Assembly (NCBI GenBank): GCA_017516785.1
Contig: JAFXAV010000085.1
Location: forward strand, 1 to 14,342
Reading direction: 5' to 3'
Source: Oscillospiraceae bacterium
GTDB taxonomy: Bacteria; Bacillota_A; Clostridia; Oscillospirales; Oscillospiraceae
DNA: 14,342 bases
The translations under genes and the position numbers were made by a program. Positions 6,489-12,900 of this stretch are shown here, piece after piece; the first letter of the stretch is position 1; the number at the start of each line of letters is the position of its first letter. The notes under the pieces were generated by a model. The model was not told where the DNA came from and did no database searches. It was given only the letters and a program-made list of their open reading frames with translations.

Positions 6489-7042
6489 GAAAATAAACCT
6501 CCGTGCAGTTGTTCAATTTCCTGATAAATACAATCTTTGATCCAGGCGGAAATTTCCAGCTGATTCAGGGGCAGCGGGGCGACGGTGGCCCGGATGATCC
6601 GGGTGTCGAAGGTAAAGACGCTGCCGTCGTAATCATAGGTAAACAGAAAATCCGTATCCGGATTCATTACCACTAAGCTGAACCAAGCTCCAGCCACGTC
6701 ACCCATGGGGGGACGGTCGATATGGTCGAGTCCGAAGGTGGCGGTCACCACGGTGCCGACGCCCAGGGTGGACTGAATGTGCAGATCGCCGCCGGTCATC
6801 AGGGCAGTCTGCTGCAGCAGGGGCAGACCCAGACCTACTTTCCGGGTCTTCCGGGTGGTGGTGAAGGGCTCGGTCACTGCTTTGACCATTTCTTCGCTCA
6901 TGCCGCAGCCGTTGTCCGTAAAGGTAATCGTAATGAGATTTTTCTCATGGCTTACATTCACGGCAATCTCTGTCAGGCTGGCTCCGGCGGAGATGGAATT
7001 CTGGGCAATATCCATGATATTGTCCGACAGTTCACGCATCAT
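6485..7042 (-). CDS. GHKL-fold ATP-binding protein within the hydrogenase gene set
   Basis: A 185-residue protein with a stand-alone histidine-kinase-type ATPase domain: N-box around D11-IAQN15, G1 box DNGCGM at 43-48, an EPFTTTR lid region at 58-64, G2 box GLGL at 70-73 and GVGTVVTATF at 94-103. No phosphoacceptor His domain, sensor domain or transmembrane segment is visible. The C-terminal 75 residues are a distinct segment I do not recognise. It lies 12 bases after hydC and overlaps the HndB-like gene by 4, so it is firmly part of the enzyme gene set. It may phosphorylate a partner or act as an ATP-dependent switch; the substrate is unknown. The ribosome binding site is weak, consistent with translation coupled to hydC. 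Confidence 0.85.
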   Translation of the reverse strand: MMRELSDNIMDIAQNSISAGASLTEIAVNVSHEKNLITITFTDNGCGMSEEMVKAVTEPFTTTRKTRKVGLGLPLLQQTALMTGGDLHIQSTLGVGTVVTATFGLDHIDRPPMGDVAGAWFSLVVMNPDTDFLFTYDYDGSVFTFDTRIIRATVAPLPLNQLEISAWIKDCIYQEIEQLHGGLFS

Positions 7043-7054
7043 GGCAATTTTTTC

Positions 7055-7528
7055 TTACTGGCGGTACTTGTCGATGATACCGGGGATCTGAGCGGGAGTC
7101 AGACGGCCATAGACATCGTCGTTGACCATCATGACGGGAGCCAGACCGCAGGCGCCCAGGCAGCGGGTAGCGTTCAGAGTGAACAGACCGTCGGGCGTGG
7201 TACGGCCGGCGGGAACACCCAGGACCTCTTCCAGCTTGTCCAGGACGGCCTGAGAACCCTTAACGTAGCAAGCAGTACCCATGCAGACGCTGATGATGTA
7301 CTTGCCCTTGGGCTCCAGGTTGAACTGTGCATAGAAAGTTGCCACACCGTAGATATCGCTGACAGGGATATCCAGTTCCTTGGCAATGTAATTCTGGACT
7401 TCTTCAGGCAGGTAGCCAAAGATGTCCTGTGCGCGCTGCATGATGGGCATCAGCGCACCGGGCTCATTTCTGAGCTCGTCGATCACGTTTTGTAGTGCTT
7501 CGTACTTTTCTTTGTTCTCCAAAGACAT
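7055..7528 (-). CDS. hydC: NuoE-like [2Fe-2S] subunit HydC/HndA
   Basis: A 157-residue cytoplasmic subunit of the bifurcating hydrogenase. An N-terminal helical bundle (about 1-70, containing DIYGVATFYAQF at 58-69) is followed by a thioredoxin-like [2Fe-2S] domain with ligands C82, C87, C123 and C127 in the NuoE spacing. Length is typical of NuoE/HydC. It is the first gene of the enzyme half of the operon, preceded by a 103-base gap that holds a tandem repeat and a possible Rex half-site. An AAGGGGG-type ribosome binding site lies about 10 bases from the ATG. Confidence 0.95.
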   Translation of the reverse strand: MSLENKEKYEALQNVIDELRNEPGALMPIMQRAQDIFGYLPEEVQNYIAKELDIPVSDIYGVATFYAQFNLEPKGKYIISVCMGTACYVKGSQAVLDKLEEVLGVPAGRTTPDGLFTLNATRCLGACGLAPVMMVNDDVYGRLTPAQIPGIIDKYRQ

Positions 7529-7543
7529 GACGATACAACCCCC

Positions 7544-7576
7544 TTGTGAAATGTGTATAAATGTGTATGCATATGC
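7544..7576. promoter_or_regulatory. Tandem 10-bp repeat and possible Rex half-site before hydC
   Basis: Two exact copies of AAATGTGTAT lie head to tail (7549-7558 and 7559-7568), one helical turn apart, followed by the palindrome GCATATGC (7569-7576). TTGTGAA at 7544-7550 equals one half of the Rex consensus TTGTGAAnnnnTTCACAA, but the other half is degenerate. No convincing -35/-10 pair reading hydC was found, so this may be an internal operator or mRNA element. Confidence 0.4.
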
Positions 7577-7631
7577 TTAAATCACGGATTTTTGCCAGGG
7601 CAGGCTTTGGCCGTGAGATTTGCTGTAGGTA

Positions 7632-8333
7632 TCAGCTCCGTCCGGCGATGGCGTCGAACAAAGCCTTTGCGGAGCGCTCCTTCACTTCTATTGTAAAGGT
7701 GGGCTCCAGCATGTTCTCCAGATAGTGGGCATCGGAGGATTTCAAAATCCGCCAGGCGTTTAAATCCACGCCGGGAGCGGGGACCGCATCGGAAACTTCC
7801 AGGGCGTCATAGCTGGCGCCGCTGGGCAGAAAGCCCAGAGCATTCAGAACGCCGCTGGAGCCCCGGTTGATGTGGGCCGGGACGCAGAGTCCGCCGTGCT
7901 GGTGGATCAGTTTTTCGCATTCCTCGAAGCCTAAATCCAGAGCGCTGATCAGAAGCTTTTCCTCCTGGCCGATTTCCTCGTCCTGGGAATTCATGATCTG
8001 CTGGGCGCCAAAAAATTTCGGTTTATTGGGAATGGGGGGAAGGTACTGATAGATGTACTTTCCAAAATTCCGGCAGCTTTCCACATCGGGAAAGTAGCAG
8101 AGCATGTGCGCTTCCTCCCGGGTGGTCAGCTCCATGCCCGGAAGCAGCAATATTCCCATCATATCCGCAACTTCCTGTACCGCCGGCAGGTTCTCCGCGG
8201 TGTTGTGGTCACACACGGCGATGGCGTCCAGCTGCTTGATGTAGGCCATGCCAACAATGTTGTTGGGGGTCATCAGCGCGTCGCCGCAGGGGGACAGGCA
8301 GGAGTGGATATGGAGGTCGCAGAAGAGCTTCAT
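7632..8333 (-). CDS. PHP-domain metal-dependent phosphoesterase
   Basis: A 233-residue protein of the PHP superfamily. Metal-binding motifs are intact: DLHIHS at 6-11, DHNT at 42-45, GMELTTREE at 66-74, PAH with H154, and SDAH at 200-203. Such proteins hydrolyse phosphate esters with two or three metal ions; the substrate is unknown. It overlaps the preceding DRTGG gene by 4 bases (ATGA), indicating coupled translation. No DNA-polymerase or histidinol-phosphatase context is present, and its company of ATPases and a hydrogenase-like sensor suggests phospho-signal or nucleotide turnover. That role is an inference. Confidence 0.9.
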   Translation of the reverse strand: MKLFCDLHIHSCLSPCGDALMTPNNIVGMAYIKQLDAIAVCDHNTAENLPAVQEVADMMGILLLPGMELTTREEAHMLCYFPDVESCRNFGKYIYQYLPPIPNKPKFFGAQQIMNSQDEEIGQEEKLLISALDLGFEECEKLIHQHGGLCVPAHINRGSSGVLNALGFLPSGASYDALEVSDAVPAPGVDLNAWRILKSSDAHYLENMLEPTFTIEVKERSAKALFDAIAGRS

Positions 8334-8677
8334 CCCTTCTTTGCAGAGGGGACGCCGGAGCCCGCCAGCAGGGTTACCAGCTCATAGCTGGTCTTTTCGC
8401 AGGAGATGATGATGATATCCTCCTGGGAAGCCTTGGCGATGATGGTGGCATCCACGGGAAGACCCTCGGGGATAATGACGCAGGCAAAATCCAGAAGAGC
8501 CGCCACGGCGATGACATTCATATGGGCCTGGACGGTGATCCATGCCATATCGGCCTGGCCATTGCCCATAACGTGGCTTAACAGGTCACAGGTATAGCCG
8601 CAGGCGATTTCCCGGTCTTCATAGGCGCCGGTGAGCACCTTGCCGCCGGACAGGTTCACAAAATCAGATACACGCAT
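8330..8677 (-). CDS. DRTGG-domain protein (second of two)
   Basis: A 115-residue single-domain protein. The pattern of a Gly-rich start, then GYTCDLLSHVMG, AWITVQAHMN, a hydrophobic ACVIIPEG strand and IIIISCEKTSYELVTLLAG at the end, fits the DRTGG fold, a small domain found beside CBS domains and in phosphotransacetylase-like and HPr-kinase-like proteins. The DRTGG signature itself is not preserved. It is a paralogue of the protein encoded at 10484-10867, with the hydrogenase-like sensor gene between them. AGGAGG lies 8 bases before ATG, and the gene starts 3 bases past the sensor gene stop. Function unknown; ligand binding or protein-protein contact is likely. Confidence 0.75.
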   Translation of the reverse strand: MRVSDFVNLSGGKVLTGAYEDREIACGYTCDLLSHVMGNGQADMAWITVQAHMNVIAVAALLDFACVIIPEGLPVDATIIAKASQEDIIIISCEKTSYELVTLLAGSGVPSAKKG

Positions 8678-8680
8678 GGG

Positions 8681-10051
8681 TTAGTCCTCCTCTTGGTCAA
8701 AAATCTCATCAATAAACTCATCAATGTTTTCCCGGTCGGCGCCCACGGAGAATCGGGTGGAGACGCCCAGAGTGACCATTTCCTCAGCAAGGGTGCTGAT
8801 GCGGTCATTGAGCTTGAAGATGCAGTTGAGTTCGTGGGCAAAGCCGTTGACAATATCCCAGGCCAGAGCACGGCAGGAAGGGGAACCGCAGGAACCGCAG
8901 TCCAGGCCGGGAAGGCTTGCGTTGACGGTTTCGATGTCGGCGGCCTTGCGGAGCCGTTCCATCATGGTGCCGGTGAGCTGCAGGGCATCGTTGGGTTCAT
9001 AGGGCTCGGTGGTCCGGAACTTTTCCTGTGCATTCTCGAAGATCTCAGTCTTGTCGATCTTGCGCTTCGGGGTATGGCGCAGGATGGCATTTAGGCGGCT
9101 CTTGGCCACGAAGCTGTTCTCCACCGTCAGAGGTCCGCCCAGGCAGCCGTTGGTGCAGGCCAGGCATTCCACATAGTCCAGCCGGTCAAACCGGTTGTTT
9201 TCAATCTGCTCCAGGGCGTGCTTGACATTTTCAATGCCGTCCACGCAGAGTGTGTGGCGCATGCCCACAGCCTCTGCTTCGCCGCTGGGAATGGCCCAGC
9301 GGACACCGACGGTGCTGGCCCGCTCAATGTCAATGGGATCGAAGGGCTTTTTCGTAAGGGCCTGGATCTGAGTGTAGATATCCTTGATGGCGATGACGCC
9401 GTCTATATCGGACTTTTTCTGGCCAATGGGAGACCGGACAGCGGTCATCTTGGCGGCGCAGGGAGAGATGAAGAAGGCGCCGATTTTCTCCATGGGCACA
9501 TTGTGCTTCTTGGAGTATTCCTCCTTGGCGATCCGGGCAGCGGCCTCCATGGGGGAGACCATGTCGATGACATTTTCCAGCAGGCTCGGATACTTCACCT
9601 GAATCAGACGCAGGACGGTGGGGCAGGCGGAGGAAATGACGGGACGGGGACGGTCCTCGTTGATCAGAGTCCGGCTGATGGCATAGGAAATCACCTCAGC
9701 AGCCCTTGCCACCTCGAAAACTTCATCAAAGCCCAGCTTATACAGGGCGGCGATGATGGGTTCGGTGTGGTGGACCTGAGGAAACTGGACATAGAGGGCC
9801 GGTGCAGGCAGAGCGATCTTATACTCGAACTTATGGATATCGGACAGAGGATCCGTCACTGCGATTTTGGCATGATGAGGGCATACCCGGATGCACTCGC
9901 CGCAGTCAATGCAGTTCTGCTTGATGACCATGGCTCTGTTGTTACGGATGCGAATGGCATCCGTGGGACAGCGCTTCAGGCAGTTGGTGCAGCCCTGGCA
10001 TTTTTCCTTGTCCAGACGTATGGAATGGTAATATCGCGCCTTGTTGCTCAC
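8681..10051 (-). CDS. Degenerate [FeFe]-hydrogenase homologue, putative H2/redox sensor (HydS-like)
   Basis: A 456-residue cytoplasmic protein. N-terminal two-[4Fe-4S] ferredoxin domain (C18, C21, C24, C28; C47, C50, C53, C57), then a hydrogenase large-subunit-type domain (about 80-320), then a CoFeS-type [4Fe-4S] domain (C385, C388, C393, C410) and an acidic tail. The four cysteines expected to hold the H-cluster cubane are kept (C143, C198, C299, C303), but the motifs are altered: SSACP for TSCCP (Ala142 at the proton-transfer Cys), SPC for MPC, ECLAC for ExMxC, and GGP for GGGQP. No [2Fe-2S] or NuoG-like region and no PAS domain. This suggests sensing rather than turnover. The start is GTG with a weak ribosome binding site; an in-frame TGA just upstream excludes an earlier start. 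Confidence 0.85.
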   Translation of the reverse strand: MSNKARYYHSIRLDKEKCQGCTNCLKRCPTDAIRIRNNRAMVIKQNCIDCGECIRVCPHHAKIAVTDPLSDIHKFEYKIALPAPALYVQFPQVHHTEPIIAALYKLGFDEVFEVARAAEVISYAISRTLINEDRPRPVISSACPTVLRLIQVKYPSLLENVIDMVSPMEAAARIAKEEYSKKHNVPMEKIGAFFISPCAAKMTAVRSPIGQKKSDIDGVIAIKDIYTQIQALTKKPFDPIDIERASTVGVRWAIPSGEAEAVGMRHTLCVDGIENVKHALEQIENNRFDRLDYVECLACTNGCLGGPLTVENSFVAKSRLNAILRHTPKRKIDKTEIFENAQEKFRTTEPYEPNDALQLTGTMMERLRKAADIETVNASLPGLDCGSCGSPSCRALAWDIVNGFAHELNCIFKLNDRISTLAEEMVTLGVSTRFSVGADRENIDEFIDEIFDQEED

Positions 10052-10077
10052 CGTTTGTCACATCCAATCAAACTCAG

Positions 10078-10497
10078 TCAAATGTTGAAAATCATCTTGA
10101 TGTCGGTACCCACGCCTACGGTGGATTCGATGGAAAAATCGTCGGCATTGCGCTTCATGTTGGGCAGACCCATACCTGCGCCGAAACCCATGTTGCGCAC
10201 TTCGTTGGAAGCGGTGGACCAGCCTTCGGTCATGGCCTTTTCCAGGTCCGGGATACCCGGGCCCTGGTCCACCACGCGGATGGTGATATCTTCGGGAGAG
10301 ATCTCAAAGTCAATATGGCCGCCCAGGGAATGGATGACCAGATTGATCTCCGCCTCATAGGTGCCAACAGACACCCGGCGCACCACGGAAGCGGGAATAC
10401 CCAACTGCTTCATCTGTCGCTTGATTCGGGCGGAAACGTCGCCTGCAGCGACCATGTCGCCGGCGGCCACGGGATAAGTTTCTTTAATAATCGTCAT
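10078..10497 (-). CDS. RsbW/SpoIIAB-like anti-sigma-type ATPase
   Basis: A 139-residue single-domain GHKL protein resembling serine/threonine kinases of partner-switching systems. N-box around E48-x-E50-I-N52, G1 box DQGPGI at 77-82, G2 region GFGAGMGLPNMKR at 104-116 and the final GVGTDIKMIF strand. It is expected to bind ATP and to phosphorylate or sequester a partner. I start it at ATG 10497; the open frame extends to 10572 but that part lies inside the upstream gene. It overlaps the upstream DRTGG gene by 14 bases. No STAS anti-anti-sigma, PP2C phosphatase or sigma-factor gene is seen nearby, so its partner is unknown; the DRTGG proteins are candidates. Confidence 0.88.
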   Translation of the reverse strand: MTIIKETYPVAAGDMVAAGDVSARIKRQMKQLGIPASVVRRVSVGTYEAEINLVIHSLGGHIDFEISPEDITIRVVDQGPGIPDLEKAMTEGWSTASNEVRNMGFGAGMGLPNMKRNADDFSIESTVGVGTDIKMIFNI

Positions 10498-10867
10498 AGT
10501 CCTGATCTCCGTCAAAGTCTTCCAGCTGGATGGCCTCCATACCGGCGGCATAAAGCCGGCCGCAGGCCTCAAACATGGAGCACTGGGTCATAAGGGTGGG
10601 CAGTCCGATCTGCTTTGCTCTGCGAACGGCGTCCTCATGGGGGTTCTTGCCCCGGACGAACACCAGGCAGGGAATATCCAGCATTTCTGCGGTGCGGACG
10701 GACTGGCTGTTGATGAGGCCAGTCAGAAGCATGGTATCCAGCTCCACATAGGCCAGCACATCACTCATCATATCAGAAGCGAAGGCATACTTGATCTCCA
10801 CGCCGCCGTCTTCTTCACAGCAGAGCCACTTGGCATCCAGTATCTTCGCAATTTCCCGGATTGTCAT
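10484..10867 (-). CDS. DRTGG-domain protein (first of two), first gene of the operon
   Basis: A 127-residue single-domain protein. It shows the DRTGG-type arrangement: TIREIAKILDAKWL start, AFASDMMSDVLAYV, DTMLLTGLINSQSVRTAEM, then PCLVFVRGKNP and a helix ending in MFEACGRLYAAGM. The acidic tail (LEDFDGDQDYDDY) is separate. It is paralogous to the protein at 8330-8677. The start at ATG 10867 is preferred over an in-frame GTG at 10876, which overlaps the GGAGA ribosome binding site. The promoter at 10948-10976 gives a leader of about 74 nt. Function unknown; its gene overlap with the RsbW-like ATPase suggests the two proteins work together. Confidence 0.8.
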   Translation of the reverse strand: MTIREIAKILDAKWLCCEEDGGVEIKYAFASDMMSDVLAYVELDTMLLTGLINSQSVRTAEMLDIPCLVFVRGKNPHEDAVRRAKQIGLPTLMTQCSMFEACGRLYAAGMEAIQLEDFDGDQDYDDY

Positions 10868-10947
10868 GACGTTCACTCTCCGTCAGGTGGTTTTTTATGT
10901 CTGCAGCCTGTAAATCTACAAAAGAGCATATATAGGCATGCTACTTT

Positions 10948-10976
10948 ATTATAGTCGATTGTGTCAGTTTTGTCAA
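10948..10976 (-). promoter_or_regulatory. Main promoter of the hydrogenase/signalling operon
   Basis: On the minus strand TTGACA (plus 10971-10976), a 17-bp spacer and TATAAT (plus 10948-10953): both hexamers are consensus. Predicted start near 10941. Plus 10959-10976, covering the -35 box and part of the spacer, matches the Rex pattern TTGTGAAnnnnTTCACAA at 10 of 14 fixed positions, a weak operator candidate. Confidence 0.9.
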
Positions 10977-11002
10977 ATTATTTCAGTTGTTTGTGATTGT
11001 TC

Positions 11003-11050
11003 TTCATAATATATCTGTAAATAGATAAGATTTTACTGAATTATTATGAA
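11003..11050. promoter_or_regulatory. Nested inverted repeats upstream of the operon promoter
   Basis: Perfect 8-bp arms TTCATAAT (11003-11010) and ATTATGAA (11043-11050) enclose a second dyad TATCT-N6-AGATA (11012-11027). The block lies about 27-74 bases upstream of the operon -35 box in an AT-rich stretch, where an activator could bind. No known consensus was recognised. Confidence 0.4.
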
Positions 11051-11119
11051 ATCGTACAAACCTGAAAAATGTGTGTATTTCAGTGGCGGAAAATCGCCCG
11101 CCACCGCCGGACGAACGGC

Positions 11120-11149
11120 AAAAAATCCCCCGGCGCACAGCCGGGGGAT
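11120..11149 (-). terminator. Rho-independent terminator of the DUF6485-like gene
   Basis: A perfect 10-bp stem ATCCCCCGGC (11125-11134) / GCCGGGGGAT (11140-11149) with a 5-base loop. On the minus strand it is followed by a T-run (plus 11120-11125). It also shields this gene from the hydrogenase promoter region. Confidence 0.9.
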
Positions 11150-11155
11150 ATGGAG

Positions 11156-11380
11156 TTACAGCTTCCCTTCTGCCTGGGCGGCGGCCACGAGAGCGGCGAA
11201 GTCCTGATAGTGGTAGTTCTTTGTAGGCTTGGGGTGATCGATATCCCGGAAGAAGCAGGCGGGAATTTCCTTTTCCCGGAGATTTTTCTGGATGCAGAGG
11301 GTGCAGCCGAGATCGTGGTTCCGGGGGTGGTTGGGGCAGCTGTACTCATTGCAGGTGCAGAATTCTTTGGGGTCTTTCAT
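11156..11380 (-). CDS. Small cysteine-rich DUF6485-like protein
   Basis: A 74-residue hydrophilic protein with six cysteines (C8, C10, C15, C26, C29, C42) and several histidines in the first 50 residues, arranged CTC-x4-C-x3-H...C-x2-C, which suggests a zinc-binding knuckle. It resembles DUF6485 as I recall that family; function unknown. AGGAGGT lies 6 bases before the ATG. It is a single-gene unit with its own promoter (11410-11438) and terminator (11120-11149), co-directional with but separate from the hydrogenase operon. Confidence 0.85.
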   Translation of the reverse strand: MKDPKEFCTCNEYSCPNHPRNHDLGCTLCIQKNLREKEIPACFFRDIDHPKPTKNYHYQDFAALVAAAQAEGKL

Positions 11381-11409
11381 AAAGACACCTCCTGTGGTTT
11401 GTTGGGGCG

Positions 11410-11438
11410 ATTATACCACAGGAAACCGCCTCTGTAAA
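11410..11438 (-). promoter_or_regulatory. Promoter of the DUF6485-like gene
   Basis: On the minus strand TTTACA (plus 11433-11438), a 17-bp spacer and TATAAT (plus 11410-11415), preceded by TGG, giving an extended -10 (TGGTATAAT). Confidence 0.88.
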
Positions 11439-11441
11439 TTG

Positions 11442-11475
11442 AAAAAGGGACGCTGTCCCGAAGGCGCGCCCCTTT
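11442..11475 (-). terminator. Terminator of the 59-residue small ORF
   Basis: On the minus strand AAAGGGGCGC pairs with GCGTCCCTTT (plus 11466-11475 and 11444-11453, ten pairs including one G-U), followed by T residues. The wobble is a mismatch on the plus strand, which supports minus-strand use. It ends 24 bases past the small ORF stop. Confidence 0.7.
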
Positions 11476-11499
11476 CCCATGAAAGTGAAGAAGAGTTTT

Positions 11500-11679
11500 T
11501 TATTCAATTTCCAGTGTGGCGGAAACCAGCGGCAGGGCAAGAGCCAGCATGAAGGTGTTTCTGGCGCTGGTGACGAAATTGTTCTGGCGCACCCGGCCAT
11601 GGATGTGATGGCTTCGGACGTACCGGTGGAAGCGGCAGAGGTCGCGAAGTTTCAGCAGCTGCAAAGGCTCGTTCTTCAT
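11500..11679 (-). CDS. Small hypothetical protein, 59 residues
   Basis: Not recognised. The frame is open further upstream to 11766, but the start at 11679 is backed by AAGGAG 8 bases before the ATG. The first 40 residues are basic with a histidine cluster (H18, H24, H25, H27) and one Cys (C15); residues about 42-55 (NTFMLALALPLVSA) are hydrophobic, so the tail may contact the membrane. A strand-specific terminator follows closely. Only a weak promoter can be proposed upstream (GTGAAA, 17 bp, TATTAT on the minus strand around 11730-11760). These flanking signals argue for a real gene, but the coding potential is uncertain. Confidence 0.45.
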   Translation of the reverse strand: MKNEPLQLLKLRDLCRFHRYVRSHHIHGRVRQNNFVTSARNTFMLALALPLVSATLEIE

Positions 11680-11840
11680 AAATATGGCTCCTTTCTGAAA
11701 ATAGGGGTTGAAAGTATTCTTTGTCTTTGCTACTATCATAATATAGCCAAAGAGAGAGAATTTCACCCGATATTACGACAAAAAATAACAGGATAACGCC
11801 TAGTATTAATTTAGCTGTCGCTATTTTAACAGGAGGAGCC

Positions 11841-12734
11841 ATGATTGCGGAGAAACTGGAGCTGACCGAAGAACTGGAAGAGATTCTGATCCACAGAACC
11901 CATCCCTTCCCTCATACATCCTGGTATGTGGATTATGCCCGGTATGTGGGCGGCTTTGTCCCCTGGCATTGGCACCCGGATATCGAAATCATGTGGGTGA
12001 TGCAGGGAACTGTGAAACTGTCAACAGGACAAGGAGCTTATATGATCCATCAGGGAGAGGCCGCTGTTCTGAATTCTGATACCATGCACCTTCAGGAACC
12101 GGTTCCCGGCACGAATGCGGTTACGCTGGGACAGGTCTTTGACGCTTCCCTGATCACTGGAAAGGAAGGCAGCATCTTTGATCAGAAGTATGTATCGCCC
12201 ATTCTGAACTGTAAGCAGATCGATGTGATGATTTTCCATCCGGTGCATCCCAACCACAGAAAGATTATCGAGTCCATCCGGAAAGCTTACGATGCCTCCG
12301 ACTTCCAGGAGCCGGGATATGAGATTCTGGTGCGGAACTACCTGTCGGAAGCCTGGCTGATGATCTTCCGGGAGGCCCAGGAGCAGCTTCAGGCGAAATC
12401 TGCCCTTCGAAGCACCGGCGAGGAACGGCTTAAGGCCATGATGACCTACATCCACTCCAATTATCGGGAAAAAATCTCCCTGAAGGAGATCGCCGCCAGC
12501 GCCAGCGTCAGCGACCGGGAAGCTCTCCGGGCGTTCCGTCGGGGTCTGCAGAAAACGCCTTTCCAGTATCTGACGGAGGTCCGCATCCGGATGGCCTGCC
12601 GCCTGCTGCGGGAGACGAACCGGCAGATTACGGACATCGCCTATGACTGCGGCTTCAGCTCTCCCAGCTATTTCGGCAAGGTTTTCCACGAAGCTACCGG
12701 CGCCACGCCGCTGGAATACAGGAGAAACCAATAA
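11841..12734 (+). CDS. AraC-family transcriptional regulator with cupin sensor domain
   Basis: A 297-residue cytoplasmic regulator. N-terminal cupin-like effector domain (about 25-105) with WHWHPDIEIMWVMQG at 42-56, whose H43, H45 and E49 are in the usual metal/ligand-binding layout. A linker (about 110-195) precedes the AraC DNA-binding domain: helix-turn-helix one at about 213-233 (ISLKEIAASASVS) and two at about 263-283 (ITDIAYDCGFSSPSYFGKVF), then the conserved GATPLEYR end at 287-294. AGGAGGAG immediately precedes the ATG at 11841. No target operon is adjacent in the window; it faces away from the small ORF, so neither promoter nor target is clear. Members with this layout often sense sugars, but the ligand here is unknown. 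Confidence 0.92.
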   Translation: MIAEKLELTEELEEILIHRTHPFPHTSWYVDYARYVGGFVPWHWHPDIEIMWVMQGTVKLSTGQGAYMIHQGEAAVLNSDTMHLQEPVPGTNAVTLGQVFDASLITGKEGSIFDQKYVSPILNCKQIDVMIFHPVHPNHRKIIESIRKAYDASDFQEPGYEILVRNYLSEAWLMIFREAQEQLQAKSALRSTGEERLKAMMTYIHSNYREKISLKEIAASASVSDREALRAFRRGLQKTPFQYLTEVRIRMACRLLRETNRQITDIAYDCGFSSPSYFGKVFHEATGATPLEYRRNQ

Positions 12735-12762
12735 AAAAGACACCCCCGGGGGTGTCTTTTTT
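12733..12762. terminator. Bidirectional terminator after the AraC-family gene
   Basis: A perfect 30-base palindrome: A6-GACACCCCC followed directly by its complement (12733-12747 with 12748-12762). It ends in T6 on both strands and overlaps the stop codon of the regulator gene. Confidence 0.9.
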
Positions 12763-12764
12763 AT

Positions 12765-12791
12765 TGGTGCGGATGACAGGACTCGAGTTGC
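12765..12791 (-). pseudogene. Relic of a tRNA 3' end
   Basis: Reading the minus strand, this matches the last part of the tRNA-Leu gene at 12936-13018: the T-arm end, acceptor 3' strand and CCA. Plus 12766-12787 and 12937-12958 differ at one of 22 positions (12773 A versus 12944 G). No 5' half is present. As in the real gene, CCA is followed closely by a terminator. Confidence 0.65.
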
Positions 12792-12900
12792 ATTTTTGCC
12801 CTGTGGGCAAAAATTTAGGTTTCGCTCGGTCAAGTCCTCGCGAGCAACACCCCACCGGGGTGTTGCATTTAGATGGGTTCTCATCCTGCCGCTATTTACT
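12792..12900. repeat. Hairpin-rich spacer between the tRNA relic and tRNA-Leu
   Basis: Contains two strong inverted repeats, TTTTTGCCC/GGGCAAAAA (12793-12801, 12805-12813) and GCAACACCCC/GGGGTGTTGC (12844-12853, 12857-12866), plus a GCTCG/CGAGC pair (12824-12828, 12841-12845). Short frames through it lack start signals. It resembles in style, not in sequence, the palindromic element at 1-118, and is probably a lineage-specific interspersed repeat. Confidence 0.5.

Noticed and set aside
7544..7568. Complete Rex operator before hydC
   Set aside because: Only the TTGTGAA half matches. The second half at the required spacing is degenerate, so only a half-site is claimed.
10498..10572. N-terminal extension of the RsbW-like ATPase to 10572
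   Set aside because: It lies within the coding region of the upstream DRTGG gene. The shorter start at 10497 gives a normal RsbW-like length.
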